Shown here in pieces: positions 42,127 through 49,592 of a DNA stretch of 64,000 bases; position 1 is the first letter of the stretch; every line of letters begins with the position of its first letter. Source of the DNA: Clostridia bacterium (GTDB lineage: Bacteria > Bacillota > Clostridia > Saccharofermentanales > Saccharofermentanaceae). The DNA lies in contig JAEEIT010000131.1 of NCBI GenBank assembly GCA_016281535.1, forward strand, positions 37,870 through 101,869. The letters run 5' to 3'. Both the position numbers and the translations under genes were made by a program. Below the pieces are notes generated by a model. That model did no database searches. It had not been told where the DNA came from and saw only the letters and a program-made list of their open reading frames with translations.

Positions 42127-43269
42127 TCAGACGACCGGGATATCGTAAAGACCGATTTTCTCGATGACCTCGTAGTACTCGATCGGGACATCGGCGCCCG
42201 GAGCGGTGTCGATCATGCAGAGTACGAGAGCCTTCTCATCACGGTACAGATACAGTTCGTAAGTGTGATTGTCGTAATCTGCAATATTCTTAACGATATA
42301 GTGATGGGTGTTGCCCTGCCATTCATCAGATTTCATACCGTTGAGCTCGCTGATGTTCTCTTCAAACATCTCATAATACTGACGGCATGTCGCCGGATCG
42401 TCGAATTCCGCAACGATGAAGTTAAATGAGTCGTCGCTTTTTACCATCTCGAAGGCGTTGGTTCCATTCGAGTTGTTTTCATTTTCGAGTTCAAGACCGG
42501 CTTCTGTGAGGATGGATTTGACTTCGTCAAGAGAAATGAGGTGACGGTCAACGACATCCGGTTCCGGGCGGGTCTCATACGTATCGTCCGGCTCTGTATC
42601 ACTGGTTGGAGTGGTCTGAGCGGTGGTGGATTCAGTGGTGGATTCGGTGGTGGATTCAGTGGTGGTATCTACCGTCGGATCTTCTGTGGTGTCAATCGCC
42701 GGATCCGTATTCTGCGGGTCATCACCGTTCTTCAGAGCGTCTCGAACATCCTCGAAAGAATCCATGAGGAGATCATATACTGGTTCGTCATCGGCAACGA
42801 TCCACTTATCGTCATAAGACATATCGAGCTCGACTTCGTCACTCTTGGTCTTGGCTTTCTTGTTGTTAATGGCCTCTACGAGTTCGTCCACATCACTTGG
42901 GTCATCAACAGAATTCAGGATCTTGTCAAGATCGACATAGGTGATCTCGACTGTGGCTGTACCAGTGCCTTTCTTCTCTTTGCCTTCTGCTTCAGTGACC
43001 TCGAATTCGACTTTCTCAATGTAGGCATTCAGAACATCAAATTCGTCGGATTTCAGATCCAGATCTGAGAAGGAAGACTCCTCGGCGTACTTGGTGATCT
43101 TGCTGAGAGACATGTTGGTCAACTGCTTAAAATAATTCTCAACAGCTTCAACGATCTCTTCGTTTCCGGCTTCATTATCCTTTTCATTCTTCTTGTCAGA
43201 AGAGCAGGCACTGAACAGAAGGGCGAAGGACAAAGTAACCGCGGCGATTCCAGTTAATCTCTTTTTCAT
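42127..43269 (-). CDS. Putative lipoprotein with Thr/Glu-repeat linker
   Basis: A 380-residue product: lipoprotein signal (MKKRLTGIAAVTLSFALLFSAC, Cys at about residue 22), an N-terminal domain (about 40-190) with helical and strand pattern, a Thr-Thr-Glu-Ser repeat linker (about 195-235) and a C-terminal domain (about 245-380). The last has FIVAEFDDPATCRQYYEMFEE then HTYELYLYRDEKALVLCM. That pattern, with an acidic residue before an aromatic-rich helix and a beta hairpin, resembles the lipoprotein at 35296. ATG 43269 follows AAAGGAG. Function unknown. Own promoter about 70 bp upstream. Confidence 0.8.
   Translation of the reverse strand: MKKRLTGIAAVTLSFALLFSACSSDKKNEKDNEAGNEEIVEAVENYFKQLTNMSLSKITKYAEESSFSDLDLKSDEFDVLNAYIEKVEFEVTEAEGKEKKGTGTATVEITYVDLDKILNSVDDPSDVDELVEAINNKKAKTKSDEVELDMSYDDKWIVADDEPVYDLLMDSFEDVRDALKNGDDPQNTDPAIDTTEDPTVDTTTESTTESTTESTTAQTTPTSDTEPDDTYETRPEPDVVDRHLISLDEVKSILTEAGLELENENNSNGTNAFEMVKSDDSFNFIVAEFDDPATCRQYYEMFEENISELNGMKSDEWQGNTHHYIVKNIADYDNHTYELYLYRDEKALVLCMIDTAPGADVPIEYYEVIEKIGLYDIPVV
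42622..42668 (-). repeat. Tandem 12-bp repeat in the lipoprotein gene
   Basis: About four near-identical 12-bp units (plus-strand form GTGGTGGATTCA/G) encode the Thr-Thr-Glu-Ser linker on the minus strand. Units are almost identical in DNA, unlike the degenerate repeat in prkC, so length variation by slippage is plausible. Confidence 0.75.
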
Positions 43270-43332
43270 AATGGTCTCCTTTTTCATTTTTTCTTTTTCC
43301 TTATACGTAAATATATGTATTCACATAATCCG

Positions 43333-43362
43333 ATAATATTATTATTCCTTGATAAATGCAAA
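43333..43362 (-). promoter_or_regulatory. Putative promoter of the 42127-43269 lipoprotein
   Basis: On the minus strand TTTGCA (43362-43357), 18-bp spacer, TATTAT (43338-43333). The surrounding region is AT-rich. Confidence 0.5.
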
Positions 43363-43411
43363 CTACAAAATGCACAAAAAAGAAAATTGAACTGATTTTT
43401 TCACTTTCTTG

Positions 43412-43440
43412 TTGACACGTTTGGCATTTAGAAGTATGAT
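43412..43440 (+). promoter_or_regulatory. Promoter of tRNA-Pro
   Basis: TTGACA (43412-43417), exactly 17 bp, TATGAT (43435-43440): near consensus. Start near 43447 gives a short 5' leader before the tRNA at 43455. Confidence 0.88.
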
Positions 43441-43454
43441 TTAGTGGTTCGCGA

Positions 43455-43530
43455 CGGGGTGTGGCTCAGGTGGTAGAGTGCTTGCTTCGGGAGCAAGAGG
43501 CCGCGAGTTCGAGTCTCGCCACTCCGACCA
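43455..43530 (+). tRNA. tRNA-Pro (anticodon CGG), CCA encoded
   Basis: A 76-nt cloverleaf: acceptor CGGGGTG/CACTCCG (one G-T pair), D arm around GGCTCAGGTGGTAGAG, anticodon stem CTTGC/GCAAG with loop TTCGGGA (anticodon CGG), T arm with GAGTTCGAGTCTC, discriminator A and encoded CCA (43528-43530). C1-G72 and CGG give Pro reading CCG. It stands alone with its own promoter and terminator, filling most of 43270-43626. Confidence 0.96.
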
Positions 43531-43537
43531 GTCGGAT

Positions 43538-43570
43538 GCGTCTGTAGTCACTAGACTGCAGGCGCTTTTT
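43538..43570 (+). terminator. Rho-independent terminator after tRNA-Pro
   Basis: GCGTCTGTAGTC (43538-43549) pairs with GACTGCAGGCGC (43554-43565) with two G-T pairs, 4-nt loop, then TTTTT. Confidence 0.9.
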
Positions 43571-43626
43571 CTTTTTCTGTTTTTCACGTATAATCTTTGT
43601 ATATTGTTTAGCTGTGGAGATTTGAT

Positions 43627-44418
43627 ATGGAACAGATCTTGAAATGGTTGTTTTCGCCTAAGCCTTATGTATGTCTGGCTGTGATTATTGTCTCGCTTCT
43701 CATTTGGTCAATGGTGCGTAGATTCGTAAGAAAAGTAATTGCGGAAGAAGATAAGAAGTCGGGAGTAGCGGCAATTCTTCTGAATGTAACGAAATACTTC
43801 CTCATTGCGATGTGCATACTGGCTATTCTGCAGATCAATGGAATCAATGTGTCCAGCGCAATAGCAGGTCTTGGTATCGCCAGTGTGATCGTCGGTCTCG
43901 CGCTTCAGGATGCCCTGAAGGATATTATCATGGGTGTGAATATCATCAGCGAGAATTTCTTCCGCGTCGGTGATATTGTTAAGATTGGAGAGTATTCCGG
44001 CAAGGTTACGAACCTTTCGCTGAAGTCGACAGAGCTAGTGAATGGTGAAGAGGGTTATGAGCTTCATATCTGTAACAGAAATATTGACCGGGTACTGGTT
44101 TATAACGATATTCTGGTTTTGGATATACCGCTGTCTTATGGTGAGGATGCGGAGAAGATCCGTGATGCTTTTGATAGTATCACTTCGGCTGTCGCCTCTA
44201 TGAAAGAAGTTAAGAAAGCCGAATATCTCGGCCTTCAGTCCTATCAGGACTCCTCGGTACTCTATCGCCTTCGTATTACAGTCAGTCCCCAAAACCGTGC
44301 CGTTATTCGTCGACAGACACTTCAGAAAGTGGATGAAATACTCGCAGAACTCGGAATCGCGATTCCGTTTCCTCAGGTGGATGTACATCTTGACGGGGGA
44401 AAGGATATTGCGAAGTAA
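43627..44418 (+). CDS. Small-conductance mechanosensitive channel (MscS family)
   Basis: A 263-residue MscS-type channel that releases solutes on osmotic downshock. An N-terminal hydrophobic helix and a second TM are followed by TM3 with the glycine/alanine-rich pore lining (SSAIAGLGIASVIVGLALQDALKDIIMGV). The beta domain segment is ENFFRVGDIVKIGEYSGKVTNLSLKSTEL, and a C-terminal cytosolic domain ends it. Length is that of the minimal family. Start ATG 43627 has a weak site (gtggaga). It lies after the tRNA terminator, so it must have its own promoter; a possible TATAAT lies at 43589-43594. Confidence 0.92.
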   Translation: MEQILKWLFSPKPYVCLAVIIVSLLIWSMVRRFVRKVIAEEDKKSGVAAILLNVTKYFLIAMCILAILQINGINVSSAIAGLGIASVIVGLALQDALKDIIMGVNIISENFFRVGDIVKIGEYSGKVTNLSLKSTELVNGEEGYELHICNRNIDRVLVYNDILVLDIPLSYGEDAEKIRDAFDSITSAVASMKEVKKAEYLGLQSYQDSSVLYRLRITVSPQNRAVIRRQTLQKVDEILAELGIAIPFPQVDVHLDGGKDIAK

Positions 44419-44469
44419 AGCCCCTGACTGATCCAGGTTCGGATCCCGTTCGGATTTGTTCACAAATTG

Positions 44470-44499
44470 TTTACAAATCTTCGCGCTGTATGGTATCAT
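44470..44499 (+). promoter_or_regulatory. Putative promoter of the 44536-46067 unit
   Basis: TTTACA (44470-44475), 18-bp spacer, TATCAT (44494-44499). It lies between mscS and the next gene (44419-44535). Confidence 0.55.
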
Positions 44500-44535
44500 C
44501 AAATTGATTTGAAATAATGGGAAGGGGTATTTCCG

Positions 44536-45090
44536 GTGAAAAAGTCGTACTGGGTATATTCAGGTATATTGCTTTTCCTTGTCCTCGTGATGATTATCGG
44601 TGGAACGATCCAAGATCATCGCACTAAGAAGGCGAAGCTTCGCAAGAGTGTGACGATGACCATGATCTCTGCTGGTTGCTTCGAGAGACAAGACGAGGAG
44701 AAGATACCCGATCTGCCTTCCGGCGATGTGTTGCTTCATGGGGGAGAAGAAGTAGACCTGTCGACTCTTTCTGAAGCGTCGAAAATGATTCCACAGCTTC
44801 AGGAAGCGGGCGTCGATGGACAGGCACTCTTCACTTCGGTCGGCCAGAAACTCCTTGCCGGTGCCAGTTTTGAGATTACAGATACGGATATCAGTGGACG
44901 TGATGCGGATGTAACCGTCCATATCTATTATGGTGATCATGAAGGGGAAATCGTTCTTGAATATTTCTATTATCAAGGAGAATGGATGCTTTCAAATACT
45001 GTTGATGCCCTAAAATCGCTGACCGTGGGCGGGCAGGATTACGATACTGCACAGGCATCTGCATTTGAATACATATACAAACAATTCTGA
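44536..45090 (+). CDS. Single-pass membrane-anchored protein, unknown function
   Basis: A 184-residue protein with an N-terminal signal anchor (about residues 5-23, VYSGILLFLVLVMIIGG) and an extracytoplasmic domain. GTG start at 44536 is used, with GGAAGGGG before it; no ATG is near. The C-terminal half has a beta pattern ADVTVHIYYGDHEGEIVLEY then YYQGEWMLSNTVDALKSL, similar in order to the next gene (CYFIFEYDKLKGEWVLD), so the two are probably distant paralogues. No named domain recognised. First gene of a run ending in the metalloregulator. Confidence 0.7.
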   Translation: MKKSYWVYSGILLFLVLVMIIGGTIQDHRTKKAKLRKSVTMTMISAGCFERQDEEKIPDLPSGDVLLHGGEEVDLSTLSEASKMIPQLQEAGVDGQALFTSVGQKLLAGASFEITDTDISGRDADVTVHIYYGDHEGEIVLEYFYYQGEWMLSNTVDALKSLTVGGQDYDTAQASAFEYIYKQF

Positions 45091-45116
45091 AATCGTGTGA
45101 AAGAGGAGAATGGAGC

Positions 45117-45650
45117 ATGAAGAAGAGTTATATTATTGCGTTGATAGCAATCGGGGTGGTAATTGTCGGTATTATTATTTTCCACCTCATTTCGACCTAT
45201 GGGCCGGGAAGCGAAAATGCCCAGATGAAGAAAAGAGTGGAGTACGTTCTTGAATCCTACGGTGCGAAGAATGATAAGAGTGGTACATGGTCCAATTACA
45301 AGCCGAAAGAGACTGATCTGGATATCGGTGTGTCTGCCATCAGTCTGTGCTCTGCTTTTAACAGAGGCAGATTCGATACAGAGGAAGAAGCTAGAACGCA
45401 TCTTCTGGCAGGAGTGTATTATAAGATCGATGAGGTGAAGAAAGAAGGACATACTTTTGTTGTTTCCGTTGTGATGATCCGACTTGATCAAACGAGAGGT
45501 ACATGTTATTTCATTTTCGAATATGATAAACTAAAAGGCGAGTGGGTGCTGGATCCTGAAACAGCGGAGCTGGCAATGTACGTTGGAAACGGAATCGGAG
45601 GATCCGGAGATCTTGCAGGAGATATCCTGGATGCGGTGATTTCGCTGTGA
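45117..45650 (+). CDS. Single-pass membrane-anchored protein, paralogue-like to its neighbour
   Basis: A 177-residue protein: N-terminal anchor (MKKSYIIALIAIGVVIVGII), then an extracytoplasmic domain with Tyr/Glu-rich helices and a C-terminal strand-turn-strand FIFEYDKLKGEWVLDPET and a Gly-rich end. Like the preceding protein it begins MKKSY. ATG 45117 follows AGAGGAG. The spacing (26 bp before, 12 bp after to the regulator) fits one operon. No known function. Confidence 0.7.
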   Translation: MKKSYIIALIAIGVVIVGIIIFHLISTYGPGSENAQMKKRVEYVLESYGAKNDKSGTWSNYKPKETDLDIGVSAISLCSAFNRGRFDTEEEARTHLLAGVYYKIDEVKKEGHTFVVSVVMIRLDQTRGTCYFIFEYDKLKGEWVLDPETAELAMYVGNGIGGSGDLAGDILDAVISL

Positions 45651-45662
45651 TGGAGGTTATAA

Positions 45663-46067
45663 ATGGAAGGATTATATGAGTCCGGAGAAGACTATCTTGA
45701 GACGATACTGATTATTTCCCAGCGTAAAGGAAGTGTTCGGTCGATTGACATCGCAAACGAGATGGAGCTGTCTAAACCGAGTATCAGCAGAGCGGTCGGA
45801 ATTCTGAAGAATAAGAATCTGATCGTTGTGGACGAGGATGGATTTATCATCTTGACCGATGAAGGTAAGAAGATCGCTAAGAAGATCTACGAGCGCCATC
45901 AGGTATTAACGGAAGCTCTGATCCTTCTTGGGGTGGATTCTAAGACGGCTGCGAAGGATGCATGCCGGATCGAGCATGATCTTAGCGAATCGTCTTTTAC
46001 CAAGATCAAGAAGCATATGAAAGAATATAAAGCACAGAAGAAGCAGGAAGAAAACAAGAAGAAGTAA
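45663..46067 (+). CDS. DtxR/MntR-family metal-dependent transcriptional regulator with a Cys at the E99 position
   Basis: A 134-residue winged-helix regulator: HTH at about 25-60 (SVRSIDIANEMELSKPSISRAVGIL), dimerisation domain after. Aligned by eye with B. subtilis MntR (offset +2), the metal ligands read Asp10, Glu13, His79, Cys101, Glu104, His105. MntR has Asp8, Glu11, His77, Glu99, Glu102, His103. Thus only E99 is changed, to the Cys found in DtxR-type sites, so metal choice (Mn versus Fe or other) is unclear. The C-terminal Lys-rich tail lacks an SH3 domain. It ends the 44536 operon and may regulate it. Confidence 0.88.
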   Translation: MEGLYESGEDYLETILIISQRKGSVRSIDIANEMELSKPSISRAVGILKNKNLIVVDEDGFIILTDEGKKIAKKIYERHQVLTEALILLGVDSKTAAKDACRIEHDLSESSFTKIKKHMKEYKAQKKQEENKKK

Positions 46068-46101
46068 GTGCTCCGGCATGTGATGTGGTATTTCTGTGAA
46101 G

Positions 46102-46128
46102 GCGGACTTGTTAGAAGTCCGCTTTTTT
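46102..46128 (+). terminator. Rho-independent terminator after the metalloregulator
   Basis: GCGGACTT (46102-46109) pairs with AAGTCCGC (46115-46122), 5-nt loop, then TTTTTT. Separates the regulator operon from the xylanase. Confidence 0.92.
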
Positions 46129-46170
46129 CTGTTTCTTCATAATCTTTCGAAATCGATTTCGGAAAAACGA

Positions 46171-46199
46171 TTGAAGTTATTCAGCCTTTCGGATAATAT
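46171..46199 (+). promoter_or_regulatory. Putative promoter of the xylanase gene
   Basis: TTGAAG (46171-46176), 17-bp spacer, TAATAT (46194-46199). An alternative GATAAT sits at 46192-46197. The TSS would be near 46206, giving about 60 nt of leader. Confidence 0.5.
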
Positions 46200-46265
46200 T
46201 AGTAAGGTAAATCAGTGTCGGGGTTTATAAGGCTTCGGCATTAGGGTAAATGGAGGAATATAAAA

Positions 46266-48473
46266 ATGAAGAAACAGAAGATTGGTGCTCTTGTTCTGGC
46301 ATTGTCTATGATTTCTTCCGTGGCGCTGGCGGGATGTAAGAAAAGTGATGAATCTACTACCGCTTCGTCGAGTGGTGGAGATACGACCACTTCTGCGACG
46401 TCTGCTTCGGAATCGGAATCTGAATCGGAATCCGCAACGGATGCAAGCTTCGAACAGGTTGAGGTCAACAAGCCGGAAGTTCCGGATGGGGTTCCGAGTA
46501 TCCTTGAGGATATCGGAAGTGATGACGTAACCTACGAACCGCGTGGAGAGGTACAGCTTACGGTTGAGGATGCGGACAAGGCCAATGGTAAGGTACTGCA
46601 TTGTGCCGGACGTACAGACAACTGGAATGGCGTAAACTTCCCGTGCGATAATTTGGCAGGAAACACGATCAATATTCAGACAGCTGTCAAATCTGAAAGC
46701 GGAGATGTTACGATCTCTCTGCAGTTCGATATGCTGGGTAGCCCATCTTACAATAACTTATTCCATGTTACCGGCTGTGCAGATGGTTTCGTTGAGGGTA
46801 AGGGTTCCACTCCGATCCCGGAGACCGCGACAAACGTTTATGTTTATGTTGAGAGCGGCGATACCAAGGACATCTACATTGACTACATGTATATAACCGT
46901 CGAAGGCGAGTATTTCGATCCGTCTAAAGCTCAGGAAGTGGAGCTTGCTGACTTCTCATCCTATGAGTCCCTTAAGGAACTGTATAAGGATGATTTCGAG
47001 ATCGGATGCTGTGTTCCGGCACAGATGATCGAGAGCGATGTGGAAGAGCCGAGACAGCTTCTGGCTGCCCAGTTCAGTTCTTTTACATGTGAGAATGAAA
47101 TGAAACCGGAGAATATTCTTGATTCTGCTACGACACTGGCAGATCCTGCGAAGTATGATGAAGCTCCGGCTTTGGATTTCTCCCGTTGCGAAGGCATCCT
47201 GAATTTCGCAAAAGAAAACGGCATCAAGATGCGTGGTCATACCCTCGTATGGCACTCCCAGACACCGGACTGGTTCTTCTATGAGAACTACGATGTGAAC
47301 GGAAATCTTGCTTCCCGTGATCTTATGATTAAGAGACTCGAGAACTATATCAAGGGTGTGTTCGAGTACATCGGAACGAATTATCCGGGTATGTTCTATG
47401 CGTTTGACGTAGCGAATGAGTGTATCGATGACCACAATAATCTTCGCGAGAGTAACTGGACCAAGACGATCGGTGACGACTTCCTCGAGTATGCATTCAA
47501 GTTCGCAAGACAGTATGCTCCGGAAGGTGTGAAACTCTTCTACAACGACTACAATGAGTATGTAGAGGGTAAGCAGAATAAGATCATCGAAGTCCTGAAG
47601 CCGATCGCTGAAGCGGGTAACCTCGATGGTATGGGTCTGCAGTCCCATATCTCCAGCCCGATCTCTATGGATAAGTACATCGGCGCACTGAAGAAGTACG
47701 CGGATGAACTGAAGGTTGTGATCCATGTTACTGAGCTGGATGTAAACGCTGTGAAGTCTTCCAGCAATCCTGATTATGATCAGGGTGTGTATTATCTGAA
47801 TCTGTTTAAGGCACTTCTTGATGCGAAGGCTGAAGGTTACGCGATCGAGAGTGTTACGATCTGGGGCCTGACGGATGCCGGTTCCTGGCGTTCTTCTGAT
47901 ACTCCGGTCCTCTTCCGTGGTGATCTTTCCAAGAAGCCGGCGTTTGACGGTGTGGTTCTTGCCAAGAAGGGCGGTGAACTGGAGAAGCCTGCAGATTATG
48001 TAGAGCCTCCGAAGGATGACGATCCGTTCGATGATAACTATGAGAATGGTGAGATCGCTGGATCTCCGCGTGCGGGTGCGAAACTTGAAGTGGTTACAGA
48101 TGACGCGAAGGAAGGCGAGAAGTGCCTCTCCGTTTCCGGTATGACGGAGACATGGGATGGTTATGTGGTCGATCTGACCCGTTATCTCGGCAAGAAGGTT
48201 AAGTTCTCGTTCTATGTGAAGTCCACTGCGGCGACGACGGCTTTCAGTGCGGATATTTCCGATCTGTGGCCTCATATCATTGAGATCGACACGAGCAGTG
48301 GCGAGTGGGTTCTGGTTGAAGGAGAGATGGATCTGACCACATCGAACTGGGTACTCCCGTCCGGTGAGGTAGAAGTTCCGGCAGATCTGGATTCGCTGCG
48401 TCTCTACTGGGAGACTTTCGATTGTACCGATGATTTCTATCTTGATGGCGTACACTTCGAGGTAGTCGGCTGA
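46266..48473 (+). CDS. Endo-1,4-beta-xylanase, GH10, with two CBM-like domains (lipoprotein)
   Basis: A secreted, membrane-tethered xylanase of 735 residues. A lipoprotein signal ends with Cys at about residue 24. A Ser/Thr/Glu linker with a SESESESES run follows. Next is a CBM22-like module (about 80-215) with LHCAGRTDNWNGVNF, then the GH10 barrel (about 235-590) with GHTLVWHSQTPDW, DVANE (acid/base Glu385) and HVTELDV (nucleophile Glu490). A linker and a second CBM-like module (about 615-735) with CLSVSGMTETWDGY end it. DVANE replaces the commoner DVVNE. It cuts xylan at the cell surface and implies uptake of xylo-oligosaccharides by genes not in this window. ATG 46266 has GGAGG before it. 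Confidence 0.94.
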   Translation: MKKQKIGALVLALSMISSVALAGCKKSDESTTASSSGGDTTTSATSASESESESESATDASFEQVEVNKPEVPDGVPSILEDIGSDDVTYEPRGEVQLTVEDADKANGKVLHCAGRTDNWNGVNFPCDNLAGNTINIQTAVKSESGDVTISLQFDMLGSPSYNNLFHVTGCADGFVEGKGSTPIPETATNVYVYVESGDTKDIYIDYMYITVEGEYFDPSKAQEVELADFSSYESLKELYKDDFEIGCCVPAQMIESDVEEPRQLLAAQFSSFTCENEMKPENILDSATTLADPAKYDEAPALDFSRCEGILNFAKENGIKMRGHTLVWHSQTPDWFFYENYDVNGNLASRDLMIKRLENYIKGVFEYIGTNYPGMFYAFDVANECIDDHNNLRESNWTKTIGDDFLEYAFKFARQYAPEGVKLFYNDYNEYVEGKQNKIIEVLKPIAEAGNLDGMGLQSHISSPISMDKYIGALKKYADELKVVIHVTELDVNAVKSSSNPDYDQGVYYLNLFKALLDAKAEGYAIESVTIWGLTDAGSWRSSDTPVLFRGDLSKKPAFDGVVLAKKGGELEKPADYVEPPKDDDPFDDNYENGEIAGSPRAGAKLEVVTDDAKEGEKCLSVSGMTETWDGYVVDLTRYLGKKVKFSFYVKSTAATTAFSADISDLWPHIIEIDTSSGEWVLVEGEMDLTTSNWVLPSGEVEVPADLDSLRLYWETFDCTDDFYLDGVHFEVVG

Positions 48474-48512
48474 CCGATACTCTGATACAATAGTATAAGA
48501 ACTTCATTAGTG

Positions 48513-48534
48513 GGGCTGCTCGAAAGGGCAGCCC
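48513..48534 (+). terminator. Weak terminator-like hairpin after xylanase
   Basis: GGGCTGC (48513-48519) pairs with GCAGCCC (48528-48534). Only a poor T-rich tail follows (tgctta), so it may be leaky and allow transcription into the next gene. Confidence 0.45.
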
Positions 48535-48567
48535 TGCTTATCAAAGGAACGGAAAAGGAGAAGCCGT

Positions 48568-49089
48568 ATGAGTATTTGTGCGATTGTTGCGGTAGACAGA
48601 AACTGGGCGATCGGTTATAAGGGAAAACTACTGGTCAGTCTTCCTGAAGATCAGAAACAGAATTTCAAAGTCAAAACGATGGGTCATCCTGTTATCTACG
48701 GCAGAAAAACACTGGATACGTTTCCGGGAGGAAGACTCCTTCCGGGAAGAGAAAACATTATTCTGTCCAGAAATGCAGAACTCTCCGTAGAAGGGGCGAA
48801 GGTGATGCACTCGGTGGACGAAGTCCTGAAGTATGCTGCAAGTGAGCCGGATGAGATCTTCTTTATTATCGGCGGGGCACAGATCTATGAACAGTTCCTT
48901 CCTTTCTGTGATACCTGCATCGTATCGCGTATCGATGCCGAGTATGAAGCGGATACCTATTTCCCGAATCTTGATAATCTCAAAGAGTGGAAGCCGATCC
49001 GAAAAGAAGGCCCGATCGATTCTGTGAAGGGTGTAAGCTTTGAAATATGGACGTTCCGGCGTGATAGACGGTATAAGAACCATCGTTAA
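48568..49089 (+). CDS. folA: Dihydrofolate reductase
   Basis: DHFR reduces dihydrofolate to THF with NADPH, supplying thymidylate, purines and the formyl donor of fmt. The 173-residue product has ICAIVAVDRNWAIGYKGKL, the acidic active-site residue in LPEDQKQNF, MGHPVIYGRKTLDTFPGGRLLPGR and FIIGGAQIYEQFLP. The usual Trp of the active-site loop is replaced (LLVSLPED in place of LPWHLPED). That may alter affinity for antifolates, but this is inference. ATG 48568 follows AAAAGGAG. Thymidylate synthase is not next to it in this window. Confidence 0.92.
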   Translation: MSICAIVAVDRNWAIGYKGKLLVSLPEDQKQNFKVKTMGHPVIYGRKTLDTFPGGRLLPGRENIILSRNAELSVEGAKVMHSVDEVLKYAASEPDEIFFIIGGAQIYEQFLPFCDTCIVSRIDAEYEADTYFPNLDNLKEWKPIRKEGPIDSVKGVSFEIWTFRRDRRYKNHR

Positions 49090-49091
49090 CA

Positions 49092-49112
49092 TGCACAAAT
49101 GACGGTTGTGCA
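49092..49112. repeat. Perfect inverted repeat TGCACAA-N7-TTGTGCA
   Basis: Arms 49092-49098 and 49106-49112 just after folA and upstream of the next promoter. No T-run follows, so it is more like an operator or short hairpin than a terminator. Confidence 0.55.
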
Positions 49113-49163
49113 ATATGCATAACAAATAACAACTTCGTATGTGCAACCTCGACAAAACGCGCG

Positions 49164-49192
49164 TTGACTCGTGTGACCGGTAAAGTTATAAT
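49164..49192 (+). promoter_or_regulatory. Strong promoter of the small conserved protein
   Basis: TTGACT (49164-49169), exactly 17 bp, TATAAT (49187-49192). It leads to a leader with the hairpin GGTC/GACC before ATG 49263. One of the best sigma-A promoters in the window, suggesting high expression. Confidence 0.88.
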
Positions 49193-49262
49193 GAGCTCGC
49201 AAGGTCAGGAAAGACCGAGCGAAGGAAAAAAGAAACTTTTACTTAACAAGGAGGTAGTCACC

Positions 49263-49529
49263 ATGAAGGCTTTTAACATGAGCAATGTAGATGTTCACCA
49301 GTTTATGCAGGCGCTTGATTCCTGTTCCGGCGATGTAATGCTTATTACCGATGAAGGTGACAAGTTTAATCTGAAGAGCAAGCTCAGCCAGATCACAGGT
49401 CTGATGAAGCTGATCGAGGGCGGTAAGCTCGTAAGCGCGAAGATCTACTGCTCCAACCAGGAAGATGAGGCGCTGCTGTTCAGACTGAATCTTTTCGGAA
49501 CTGTGGAAGACGTCGAGAATATCGGCTGA
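49263..49529 (+). CDS. Small conserved protein (88 aa), unknown function
   Basis: The 88-residue product starts MKAFNMSNVDVHQFMQALDS and continues with DVMLITDEGDKFNLKSKLSQI. It has an alpha/beta pattern and no signal peptide or membrane segment. It resembles a clostridial small protein family of similar length (often labelled as unknown or spuriously as poly(A) polymerase; recalled, not checked). AAGGAGG (49249-49255) is well spaced. A near-consensus promoter and its own terminator (49593) make it monocistronic and probably abundant. Confidence 0.75.
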   Translation: MKAFNMSNVDVHQFMQALDSCSGDVMLITDEGDKFNLKSKLSQITGLMKLIEGGKLVSAKIYCSNQEDEALLFRLNLFGTVEDVENIG

Positions 49530-49592
49530 TCCTCTGCATGACGGAACCTAAGCTTGAGGAGTATTCCCTGGCTTAATTTCTACGAAACCACA

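Noticed and set aside
42541..43068. A Gly-rich plus-strand frame (175 codons) opposite the lipoprotein
   Set aside because: Glycine repeats come from reading the Thr/Ser-Glu linker backwards; no SD; the minus strand has a proper lipoprotein signal.
46956..48455. A 499-codon minus-strand frame under the xylanase
   Set aside because: Antisense shadow with no recognisable domain; the plus strand is a clear GH10 gene.
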